DNA of 64,000 bases from Rhodococcus sp040643435. GTDB lineage: Bacteria > Actinomycetota > Actinomycetes > Mycobacteriales > Mycobacteriaceae. Both the position numbers and the translations under genes were made by a program. The notes below the pieces were generated by a model. That model was not told the origin of the DNA. It did not search any database and saw only the letters and a program-made list of their open reading frames with translations. The stretch covers positions 322,949-386,948 of the forward strand of contig NZ_JBEYUH010000003.1 in NCBI RefSeq assembly GCF_040643435.1, read 5' to 3'. Shown here one piece after another: positions 45,145 to 52,000 of the stretch (position 1 is the first letter of the stretch; each line of letters begins with the position of its first letter).

Positions 45145-46035
45145 TCAGGGCCGCTCGAACTTCTCCTCGCGGCCGAGTTTGCGCAGCCGGATCCATTCGC
45201 GCAGTCCTGCCGGGTCGCGGCGGGTGACGAGGAAGTACCAACCGAAGCGAACCCATTCCTGCGGCAACAGTCGGCGCAGGCCCGGCTGCGACAGGAGGTA
45301 GCCGCGATTGCGGTAGGTGAAGAAGCGTTTGGTGTCGTTGTCCGGATACTGCGTGTGCATCCGGCCGCCGAGGATCGGCTTGAACTCGTCGGATCCGTCG
45401 GGATGCAGATATGCCGTCTGCAGGCACGTGCCGAACGGCAGCCCCGAGCGCACGAGACGCCGGTGTACCTCGACCTCGTCGCCTCGGACGAACAACCGCA
45501 GGTCGGGGACACCCACCGACTCGATCGCCGCCGCCGTGAAGAGCGCGCCGTTGAAGAGCGAGGCGATGCCGGGCAACAGGTCTTCGTCGCCGAGTTCGTG
45601 GCGCCACCGACGCCACACGACGCCGCGTCGCAGGGGGAAGGCGAGGCGGTCGGGCTGCGCGATGTCGCACACGACGGGCGACACCTCGGCCAAGCCGTTG
45701 CGCCGAGCGCAGTCGAGCAGTGTGGCGAGGACGTCCGGGCCTTCGGGACGGCCGTCGTCGTCGGCGAGCCATACACGATCGGCTCCCAGCGACAAGGCGT
45801 ACAGGATGCCGAGAGCGAAGCCGCCCGCACCACCGAGATTGTGCTTCGACCCGAGATAGCTCGTGGGCAGGTCCACCGCCTCGACGAGCTCACGGACCGC
45901 CTCTTCGTCGCCGTTGTCGACCACTACGAGGTGGTCGAGCGGGCGGGACTGCGAGGCAAGTACTTTCAAGGAGTCGGCCAGCAGTTCACGACGGCGATGC
46001 GTCACGACGACGCCGATGATCCGTTCGTCAGCCAC
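45145..46035 (-). CDS. glfT1: GlfT1 galactofuranosyltransferase initiating galactan
   Basis: 296-residue GT2 enzyme, homologue of mycobacterial Rv3782, which adds the first galactofuranose residues to the rhamnosyl linker lipid. GT-A features: VVVTHRRRELL, VVDNGDEE, NLGGAGGFA, metal-binding LADDDGRP, and FVRGDEVEVHRR in the acceptor site. GTG 46035 lies upstream of the wzt stop, so the genes overlap by eight bases and are coupled. The wzt-glfT1 order matches mycobacteria (Rv3781-Rv3782), but wzm is not the next gene here. Confidence 0.93.
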   Translation of the reverse strand: MADERIIGVVVTHRRRELLADSLKVLASQSRPLDHLVVVDNGDEEAVRELVEAVDLPTSYLGSKHNLGGAGGFALGILYALSLGADRVWLADDDGRPEGPDVLATLLDCARRNGLAEVSPVVCDIAQPDRLAFPLRRGVVWRRWRHELGDEDLLPGIASLFNGALFTAAAIESVGVPDLRLFVRGDEVEVHRRLVRSGLPFGTCLQTAYLHPDGSDEFKPILGGRMHTQYPDNDTKRFFTYRNRGYLLSQPGLRRLLPQEWVRFGWYFLVTRRDPAGLREWIRLRKLGREEKFERP

Positions 46036-46876
46036 CGTTCGTACCTGCCGAGGCGGCGGTGTCGGAACCGGCTTTCGTGTTCCGCTCGCGCTCCAGCTCG
46101 TGGAGGATCGTGCGCACGTGGTCGCCCGCTTCGTCGCCTTCGTACGCGCGGACCACGTGCTCGATGTCGCCCTGCTCGCGGATCTGCCCGTGATCGATCC
46201 ACATCGCCTGGTCGCACAGCTGCGCGAGGAACTCGTTGGAATGGCTGGCGAACACGAGGATGCCCGAGCGCGCGACGAGATCCTGCAGGCGCACGCGGGC
46301 CTTCTTCATGAACTCCGCGTCGACGGCGCCGATGCCTTCGTCGAGCAGCAGGATCTCGGGGTCGATGCTGGTGACCACGCCGAGCGCGACACGAACACGC
46401 ATACCGGTCGAGTACGTGCGCAGCGGCATGTTGAGGTAGTCGCCCAGCTCGGTGAACTCGGCGATCTCGTCGACCTTGCCCAGCATCTGCTTGCGGCTCA
46501 TCCCGAGGAACATGCCGCGGATGATGATGTTCTCGTAGCCGGAGATCTCCGGGTCCATGCCGACGCCGAGGTCGAAGACCGGCGCGACGCGGCCTTTCAC
46601 CCTCGCGGAGCCACGCGTGGGTTCGTAGATTCCCGAGAGTAGACGCAGCAGCGTGGACTTGCCGGCACCGTTATGGCCGACGAGGCCGACGCGATCGCCT
46701 TCCTTCAGCGACATCGTGATGTCGCGCAGAGCCTCGACGACCACGACGTCGGAGTTGTTGCGGCCGATCGCTCCACCCGCCTTGCCCAGGAACGCCTTCT
46801 TCAGGGACCGGGTCTTGGCGTCGAAGATGGGAAAGTCGACGCAGGCGCCGCGCGTTTCGATGCTGACCCGACTCAC
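46028..46876 (-). CDS. wzt: Wzt-type ABC transporter ATPase for galactan lipid
   Basis: 282-residue ATPase of the Wzm-Wzt exporter that flips lipid-linked galactan. Walker A GHNGAGKSTLLRLL, signature YSTGMRVRVALG, Walker B EILLLDEGIGAVD and switch His in VFASHS. There is no long C-terminal carbohydrate-binding domain as in O-antigen Wzt. GTG 46876 has GGAG eight bases upstream and also overlaps the stop of a leaderless 8-codon ORF (see 46873-46899), so initiation may depend on that leader. Mycobacterial counterpart is Rv3781. Confidence 0.94.
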   Translation of the reverse strand: MSRVSIETRGACVDFPIFDAKTRSLKKAFLGKAGGAIGRNNSDVVVVEALRDITMSLKEGDRVGLVGHNGAGKSTLLRLLSGIYEPTRGSARVKGRVAPVFDLGVGMDPEISGYENIIIRGMFLGMSRKQMLGKVDEIAEFTELGDYLNMPLRTYSTGMRVRVALGVVTSIDPEILLLDEGIGAVDAEFMKKARVRLQDLVARSGILVFASHSNEFLAQLCDQAMWIDHGQIREQGDIEHVVRAYEGDEAGDHVRTILHELERERNTKAGSDTAASAGTNGG

Positions 46877-46899
46877 GTTGCTGCTCCAGACGCTGACAC
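46873..46899 (-). CDS. Predicted 8-codon leader ORF of wzt
   Basis: GTG 46899 stands eight bases after a TACGCT -10 box, where leaderless genes in this window start. It reads VSASGAAT and stops at TGA 46875-46873, which overlaps the wzt GTG in the sequence ACGTGAGT. Ribosomes entering at the 5' end could reinitiate on wzt. The GGAG that serves wzt lies inside this mini-ORF. Seen directly; function inferred. Confidence 0.4.
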   Translation of the reverse strand: MSASGAAT

Positions 46900-46913
46900 G
46901 GGACCCGAGCGTA
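46897..46913 (-). promoter_or_regulatory. Promoter of wzt-glfT1
   Basis: TACGCT (reverse complement of 46908-46913), CGGGTCCC, then GTG 46899 of the leader ORF. The spacer is identical to that of aftA. Confidence 0.5.
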
Positions 46914-46957
46914 CCCGTCGCAGTGGTACCGAAGTCCCGGGCGTACCCCCTTCGGGA

Positions 46958-47545
46958 CTACAGGTACTGACCGGTGCCGGGCTGGGTCTGACTCGGAAGG
47001 GGCTGATCGTGGGGACCCCGACCGCCCTGGACGACGCCCGGCGGCAGGGCACCCTGACGCATCTGTTCGAGCTGAGCGCGAGCCGCCATCTGCTGGGCGA
47101 ACAGGGCGGTCTGGATGCCGTGGAACAGACCCTCGAGCCAGCCCACGAGCTGCGCCTGCGCGATGCGCAGCTCCGCGTCGGACGGCACGGACTCCTCGTT
47201 GAACGGCAAGGCGAGTCGCTCGAGTTCTTCGCGGAGATCCGGGGCGAGTCCCTGACCGAGCTCACGGATGGACGACAGGTGGATGTCCTTGAGCCGGGTG
47301 CGGCTGGCGTCGTCGAGCGGCGCAGCTTTCACTTCCTCGAGGAGCTGTTTGATCATGGTGCCGATCCGCATGACCTTCGCCGGCTGCTCGACCATGTCGG
47401 TCAGTGATTCGCTTCCACCCTCGGCTTCTGCTTTGCCGTCCGCGTCGGTGTCGGCTTCGACACGAGCCGCCTCCTCCCGTGAGACACGGACGGGCCGGCC
47501 GTCGGGGCCGATTACGAGAACCTGGTCGTTGTCCGGATGCGTCAT
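46958..47545 (-). CDS. bpa: Bpa/PafE bacterial proteasome activator
   Basis: 195-residue homologue of mycobacterial Rv3780, an ATP-independent ring-shaped activator that docks on the 20S proteasome and feeds it unfolded proteins. The decisive feature is the C-terminal GQYL, which inserts into the proteasome alpha-ring pockets. The middle (about 45-165) is the four-helix bundle (TDMVEQPAKVMRIGTMIKQL, GWLEGLFHGIQTAL); N- and C-terminal tails are disordered. ATG 47545 has AGGGAAGAA upstream. Located just upstream of wzt-glfT1, the same neighbourhood as in mycobacteria, with a separate wzt promoter between. Confidence 0.93.
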   Translation of the reverse strand: MTHPDNDQVLVIGPDGRPVRVSREEAARVEADTDADGKAEAEGGSESLTDMVEQPAKVMRIGTMIKQLLEEVKAAPLDDASRTRLKDIHLSSIRELGQGLAPDLREELERLALPFNEESVPSDAELRIAQAQLVGWLEGLFHGIQTALFAQQMAARAQLEQMRQGALPPGVVQGGRGPHDQPLPSQTQPGTGQYL

Positions 47546-47677
47546 GGCTTCATTCTTCCCTTTGCCACCCCAGGGCGCCCGGTGGCCCCTGGTTCCTCGG
47601 GATTACGGGTACCCGATCGAGCCTACCGAGAGGCCTGGTACATGCGGGCACGCCACATCACTGTTGCAGCGGGGACC

Positions 47678-47693
47678 TAGAGTGTCTGCCATG
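47678..47693 (+). promoter_or_regulatory. Leaderless promoter of aminotransferase-like gene
   Basis: TAGAGT at 47678-47683, GTCTGCC, then ATG 47691. Confidence 0.5.
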
Positions 47694-48890
47694 GCTTACG
47701 ACGTTGCCCGGATCCGGGGGCTGATCCCCTCGCTCGGCGACGGTTGGATCCACCTCGATCAGCGGGCCGGAATGCAGATCCCCGACGTGGTGTCACGCAC
47801 CGTGTCCACCGCTTTCAGGAACTCGGCTGCCTCCGCGACGGGACGGCACCTGTCGTCGCGTCGAAGTGCTGCGATTCTCGAGGATGCGCGCATCGCGATT
47901 GCGGAGCTGGTGGGCGCAGACCCGGCCGGGGTCGTCCTCGGCCCGAGCCACGCGGTGCTGCTCGCCTGGCTCGCCGAAGCGCTCAGCTCCCGCCTCGGAC
48001 TCGGCACCGGCATGGTCTTGTCGCGACTCGACGACGAAGCGAACATCGCTCCGTGGCTGCGGGTCGCCAGCCGCTACGGCGCGCAGGTGCGGTGGGCGGA
48101 GGTGGAGATCGAGACGTGCGAACTGCCCACCTGGCAGTACGAGGAACTCATCACCCCGACCACCCGGCTCGTGGCGCTCACCGCGGCCTCCTCGATCGTG
48201 GGCACTGCGCCCGACGTGCGCGCCGTCGCCGATCTCGTCCACGAAGTGGGTGGCCTCATGGTCGTCGATGCGGCCGGTGCAGCCCCTTACGCCCACATCG
48301 ACGTCTCAGATCTCGGAGCCGACGTCCTCACCGTCGACATCGCCGCGTGGGGCGGACCGCAGATCGGCGCACTCGTCTTCAGTGATCCCGCGCATCTCGA
48401 GCGGGTGCCCGCGGTGTCGCTGAACCCGCATGCGCGTGGAGCCGAGCGCCTCGAAGTGGGCGGCCACCAGTTCGGTCTGCTCGCCGGGGTGCCGGCATCC
48501 ATCGACTTCCTCGCATCCCTCGACGACGACGCCACCGGGTCGCGTCGCGAGCGTCTCGACGTCTCGATCAGCTCGATGCAGAACCACCAGGACGTGCTGT
48601 TCGACCGCCTGATGCGGCAGCTCGACAGCCTCACCGGGGTGATCGTGCTCGGCCGCGCGTCGAGCCGTGTCCCGACGCTGAGCTTCACCGTCGACGGTGT
48701 GCCGGCCGAGAAGGTCGCCGCGCATCTCGCCGACCGCCGCATCGCGACGGTGGCGAGTGTGCGCGGATCGAGCCGGCTCCTCGATTCCCTCGGCGTCAGC
48801 GACGAAGGGGGAGCAGTGAGCATCGGCCTCGCCCCCTACACCACGAGCTTCGAGGTGGATCAGCTCGTCCGGGAGCTTCGCAACCTCTAG
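47691..48890 (+). CDS. Class V aminotransferase/cysteine desulfurase-like protein lacking the PLP lysine
   Basis: 399-residue fold-type I PLP protein, positional and length match to mycobacterial Rv3778c. The overall class V frame is clear: HLDQRAGMQIP, VLGPSHAVLLAWL, VVDAAGAAPY with the cofactor Asp193, and WGGPQIGALVF. But where the family has the Schiff-base lysine (S-x-H-K-x-x-GP) this protein reads DIAAWGGP with Trp220. The usual cofactor-stacking His in D-H-D-A-N is also replaced (LDDEANIAPW, Asp115). It therefore probably cannot act as a normal transaminase or desulfurase. ATG 47691 follows TAGAGT by seven bases. Its stop overlaps the convergent quinone oxidoreductase stop by four bases. 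Confidence 0.82.
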   Translation: MAYDVARIRGLIPSLGDGWIHLDQRAGMQIPDVVSRTVSTAFRNSAASATGRHLSSRRSAAILEDARIAIAELVGADPAGVVLGPSHAVLLAWLAEALSSRLGLGTGMVLSRLDDEANIAPWLRVASRYGAQVRWAEVEIETCELPTWQYEELITPTTRLVALTAASSIVGTAPDVRAVADLVHEVGGLMVVDAAGAAPYAHIDVSDLGADVLTVDIAAWGGPQIGALVFSDPAHLERVPAVSLNPHARGAERLEVGGHQFGLLAGVPASIDFLASLDDDATGSRRERLDVSISSMQNHQDVLFDRLMRQLDSLTGVIVLGRASSRVPTLSFTVDGVPAEKVAAHLADRRIATVASVRGSSRLLDSLGVSDEGGAVSIGLAPYTTSFEVDQLVRELRNL

Positions 48891-49873
48891 CCGCGGTCGA
48901 TCCGCAGCACCACCTTTCCGACCGTTTCGGGACTGTCGAGCAGTTCGTGTGCCCGCGCGGCCTCGGTGATGGGAAGTTCGGCGTGCACGACGGGATGAAC
49001 CTTCGCTTCCTCGATGAGCGGCCACAGGCCCGCGCGCACGGAGTCGATGATCGCGCTCTTGCCCGAGGGCCCCGAGTCGGGTCGGCCGCGCAGACCGGTC
49101 GCGATGACGTGGCCGCGCTTGGCGAGGAGCTTGCCCAGGTGCAGTTCGCCCTTGGTGCCGCCCTGCATGCCGATGACGACCAGACGCCCATCGGGAGCGA
49201 GAACGTCGATGTTCCGGGACAGGTATTTCGCGCCCATGTTGTCGAGCACCACGTCGGCGCCGCCGAAAGCGTTGCGGACCTCGGTGACGAAGTCCTGCTC
49301 GCGATAGTCGATCGCCAGGTCGGCGCCCAGTTCGCGGCACCTGTCGAGTTTGCCGGCCGAGGCGGTGACCGCCACCTTCGCGCCGAGCGCCTTACCCACC
49401 TGGATGGCGTGTGTTCCGATCCCGCCGCCGCCACCGTGGACGAGCAGGACCTCGCCGCGGGTCAGGCCGGCCGTCATCACGACGTTGGACCATACGGTGC
49501 ACGCGATCTCGGGAAGTGATGCGGCGACCGCGAGATCGATGCCCTTGGGCACCGGCAGCAACTGGGAGGCGGGCACGGCGACCTTCTCGGCGTAGCCGCC
49601 GCCGCTGAGCAGGGCGCAGACACGATCGCCGATCTTCCAGCCGGTCACACCGTCGCCGAGGTCGGAGATCACACCGGAGCATTCGAGGCCCAGGATCTCG
49701 CTGGCGCCGGGCGGTGGCGGATACAGTCCCCGTCGTTGCAGCAGGTCGGCGCGGTTCACCGCTGTCGCCGCGACATCGAGAAGTACGTGACCGGGAGCGA
49801 GGTCCGGGTCGGGTTGCTCGGTCCACCGGAGAACTTCAGGACCACCGGGCTCGGTGGCGACGATTGCATACAT
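48887..49873 (-). CDS. NAD(P)H:quinone oxidoreductase (zinc-free MDR family)
   Basis: 328-residue medium-chain reductase of the QOR/PIG3 type, same length as mycobacterial Rv3777. N-terminal GroES-like domain (LDVAATAVNRADLLQRRG, LGLECSG) and Rossmann domain (VLLVHGGGGGIGTHAIQ). Zinc ligands are absent. Likely reduces quinones or enones with NADPH. ATG 49873 follows TAGCGT by seven bases. Divergent from the MarR gene; both starts are leaderless-type across 118 bases, so the MarR protein may control it. Confidence 0.9.
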   Translation of the reverse strand: MYAIVATEPGGPEVLRWTEQPDPDLAPGHVLLDVAATAVNRADLLQRRGLYPPPPGASEILGLECSGVISDLGDGVTGWKIGDRVCALLSGGGYAEKVAVPASQLLPVPKGIDLAVAASLPEIACTVWSNVVMTAGLTRGEVLLVHGGGGGIGTHAIQVGKALGAKVAVTASAGKLDRCRELGADLAIDYREQDFVTEVRNAFGGADVVLDNMGAKYLSRNIDVLAPDGRLVVIGMQGGTKGELHLGKLLAKRGHVIATGLRGRPDSGPSGKSAIIDSVRAGLWPLIEEAKVHPVVHAELPITEAARAHELLDSPETVGKVVLRIDRG

Positions 49874-49886
49874 GTGTTGGACGCTA
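49871..49886 (-). promoter_or_regulatory. Leaderless promoter of quinone oxidoreductase
   Basis: TAGCGT (reverse complement of 49881-49886), CCAACAC, then ATG 49873. Confidence 0.5.
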
Positions 49887-49978
49887 TCGCGTGCGGTACA
49901 GGGAGGGGGCGGTCACTCCGGTCGTGTCCACGCCCGGGCTCCGAACTACCGAGGAGTAACGCATTCGAAGAGTCTGCA

Positions 49979-49994
49979 TAGACTTCCCGGGGTG
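49979..49994 (+). promoter_or_regulatory. Leaderless promoter of marR
   Basis: TAGACT at 49979-49984, TCCCGGG, then GTG 49992. Confidence 0.5.
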
Positions 49995-50462
49995 ACTGGC
50001 GAACGCGACGAACCGAAGTGGCTGACCGCAAAGGAGCAGGAGGCCTGGCGCCTTTACATGGACGGCAACAACCGCCTCATGAGCGCCCTCAATCGTTCGC
50101 TGAACGATCGGCATCGATTGTCGTTGGCGGAATATCGGATCCTGGTCATGCTCACCGAAGCGCCCCACGGCGCACTGCGCATGAGCGACCTCGCGGACGG
50201 CGTGCTCTCTTCCCGTAGCCGTCTCACCCACCAGATCCGGCGGATGGAGCAGGAAGGGATGGTCGTGCGCGGCTCGTGCCCCGACGACGGCCGCGGTGTG
50301 CTCGCCACCATCACCGACGAAGGCAGGCGACGACTGCGCGAGGCGGCCCCGACCCACGTCGACGACGTACGGGCTCACCTCATCGACCTGCTGTCTGCGG
50401 ACGAACTCGACATGTTGGCTCGCGTGTTCACGCGCGTCGAGCAGACGCTCGGCGATCGCTGA
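49992..50462 (+). CDS. MarR-family transcriptional regulator
   Basis: 156-residue MarR protein. The winged helix covers about residues 35-110: LSLAEYRILVMLTEAP, MSDLADGVLSSRSRLTHQI (recognition helix) and DGRGVLATITDEGRR (wing). Ligand unknown. The frame is open upstream to 49854, but GTG 49992, seven bases after TAGACT, gives the normal length. It ends 27 bases before tRNA-Ser and is divergent from the quinone oxidoreductase, a common arrangement for MarR control. Confidence 0.9.
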   Translation: MTGERDEPKWLTAKEQEAWRLYMDGNNRLMSALNRSLNDRHRLSLAEYRILVMLTEAPHGALRMSDLADGVLSSRSRLTHQIRRMEQEGMVVRGSCPDDGRGVLATITDEGRRRLREAAPTHVDDVRAHLIDLLSADELDMLARVFTRVEQTLGDR

Positions 50463-50489
50463 GACCGCGAATCGGTTAGGATCTGCCAC

Positions 50490-50574
50490 GGAAGCGTGGC
50501 AGAGCGGCCGAATGCACTCGCCTTGAAAGCGAGCTTGGGTAACACCAACGGGGGTTCAAATCCCTCCGCTTCCG
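50490..50574 (+). tRNA. tRNA-Ser (anticodon TGA)
   Basis: 85-base cloverleaf: acceptor arms GGAAGCG (50490) and CGCTTCC (50567-50573), anticodon stem CTCGC/GCGAG with loop CTTGAAA (TGA at 50524-50526), long variable arm and T-arm GGGGGTTCAAATCCC. The long variable arm confirms the serine class. No CCA is encoded. Confidence 0.95.
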
Positions 50575-50606
50575 CAGTTCGGGCCATAAGCCAGCAGGCC
50601 TGCAGC

Positions 50607-50654
50607 AAAGCTCGCAGCCCCCGTGGACAGTCACAGGGGCTGCGAGCTTTTCTT
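50607..50654 (+). terminator. Rho-independent terminator after tRNA-Ser
   Basis: Perfect 15-bp stem (50607-50621 with 50636-50650) and 14-base loop, followed by TTCTT. Its reverse side lies just past the stop of the convergent MBL gene and could serve it too. Confidence 0.75.
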
Positions 50655-50671
50655 CTGCCTTGCGAGCTTCT

Positions 50672-51415
50672 TCAGCTCGGTCCGGCGAGTACTGCTTGTT
50701 CCACGGCCGAGGCAGCTCCGGCATGCCAGGGCTCACCGTGGCCGACGAGAACATGGGTCGCACCGGTACCGGCGATCGCCGACAGCGACGCGAGCGCGGT
50801 CTCACTGTCGGCCGTCGCTGCACCGGAGACGATCTGCGGGCCGTGTCGCCCGGTGTACGGGTCGAGCGTGACGATTGCATCGCCGACGATCACAGTGTCG
50901 CGGTCCGGCAGATGCAGTGCGCAGTGCCCGTAGGTGTGGCCAGGGGTATGGAGGGGAACCGGCCGGCCCGGCAGGTCGAGCGGTTCGGCGCTGTGGAAGA
51001 TCTTCACGTCGTCGATACCGCGTACCCACAGGGCTCCCGCCACGGTCATCCGCGCGAGCACAGGAATGCAGGCGGGATAGCGGACGGGATACAGCAGGCG
51101 GGCGCGCTCGTGCTGGTAGCGGTAGGGGTGGGCGGCCAGAAACTTCTCGTCGCGGTGCGCCCACACCGGTACCCGCCAACGCTCCCGAAGGCGCTGCGCC
51201 GAACCGACGTGGTCGAAATGAGCATGGGTGAGGACTATCGCCCGCACATCGTCGGGACGCCTGCCGATCCGCGCGACGGCGTCCTGGATGCGACCGGCCG
51301 TCGCGGGAAGACCCGTGTCGACGACGGTTACTCCGTCCTCGTCCTCGATCAGATAGACGTTGACGTCGGCATGCGCGAGACGATGCACGCCCGGTGCGAC
51401 ATCCGTGTGGAGCAT
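50672..51415 (-). CDS. MBL-fold metallohydrolase
   Basis: 247-residue metallo-beta-lactamase-fold hydrolase. Metal ligands are seen in THAHFDHVG, HTPGHTYGHCALH and VGDAIV, with a final His in LVGHGEPWH. Substrate not assignable; glyoxalase II-like or lactonase-like enzymes share this layout. ATG 51415 has GAGAGGGG eight bases upstream. The flavodoxin gene lies 34 bases upstream in the same direction, so an operon is likely. Confidence 0.85.
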   Translation of the reverse strand: MLHTDVAPGVHRLAHADVNVYLIEDEDGVTVVDTGLPATAGRIQDAVARIGRRPDDVRAIVLTHAHFDHVGSAQRLRERWRVPVWAHRDEKFLAAHPYRYQHERARLLYPVRYPACIPVLARMTVAGALWVRGIDDVKIFHSAEPLDLPGRPVPLHTPGHTYGHCALHLPDRDTVIVGDAIVTLDPYTGRHGPQIVSGAATADSETALASLSAIAGTGATHVLVGHGEPWHAGAASAVEQAVLAGPS

Positions 51416-51449
51416 GATGGCCCCTCTCGGCTCCGGGGAGGGTGTGGGT

Positions 51450-51848
51450 TCAGCTGTGTCCGTCGATCTCGTCGGCGATATACGACGCCCACGAACGCAC
51501 TTCGTCCTCGCCGGTCGACGGATCGAAGGAGCGGTAGTCGAGTGCCGCGAGTTCGGAGATCAGATCCGGTGTGTCCTGAGAGCTTTCGTCACCCACTGCG
51601 AACAGCCACACGAGTTGCTGACTCAGCCCGGAGGCCCGCGACGTGAGGATCTCGATCGTATCCGGCGAGTACTCCCCGGCATCGACTTCGCCACCGAAGA
51701 CAATCCCTTCGTATTCCTCCGTACGCTCGAGGTCCGAGGTATCCCCGACGGTGACGTCGATGTCCCGCTCGGCCAGTGCATCGGCGACGAGACGCGCGAT
51801 CTTCTGGGTCGGGCCTTCGGGACTGTCCGTGACGACGAGAACGGTCAT
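51450..51848 (-). CDS. Flavodoxin-domain protein
   Basis: 132-residue flavodoxin-like protein. VVTDSPEGPTQKIARLV at the N-terminus occupies the place of the FMN phosphate loop (T/S-x-T-G-x-T in classical flavodoxins), and VFGGEVDAGEYSPDTIEIL follows; similar to HemG-like flavodoxin_5 proteins. Electron-transfer role inferred from fold; the phosphate loop is atypical. ATG 51848 has GGAG seven bases upstream. Probably co-transcribed with the MBL gene. Confidence 0.7.
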   Translation of the reverse strand: MTVLVVTDSPEGPTQKIARLVADALAERDIDVTVGDTSDLERTEEYEGIVFGGEVDAGEYSPDTIEILTSRASGLSQQLVWLFAVGDESSQDTPDLISELAALDYRSFDPSTGEDEVRSWASYIADEIDGHS

Positions 51849-52000
51849 GTCGGGCTCCATCATGTTCGACGACTCGGTGCACTTGTGCGTTCCCGGTCCT
51901 CGATGGGCAGAAACATGCGCCGGGGGTCCGTGAAGGCAGTGCTTGCCACGATCCGATCGAAGGAGTGTCCTGGATCACATCTACTCGGAAAGGACTCGGA

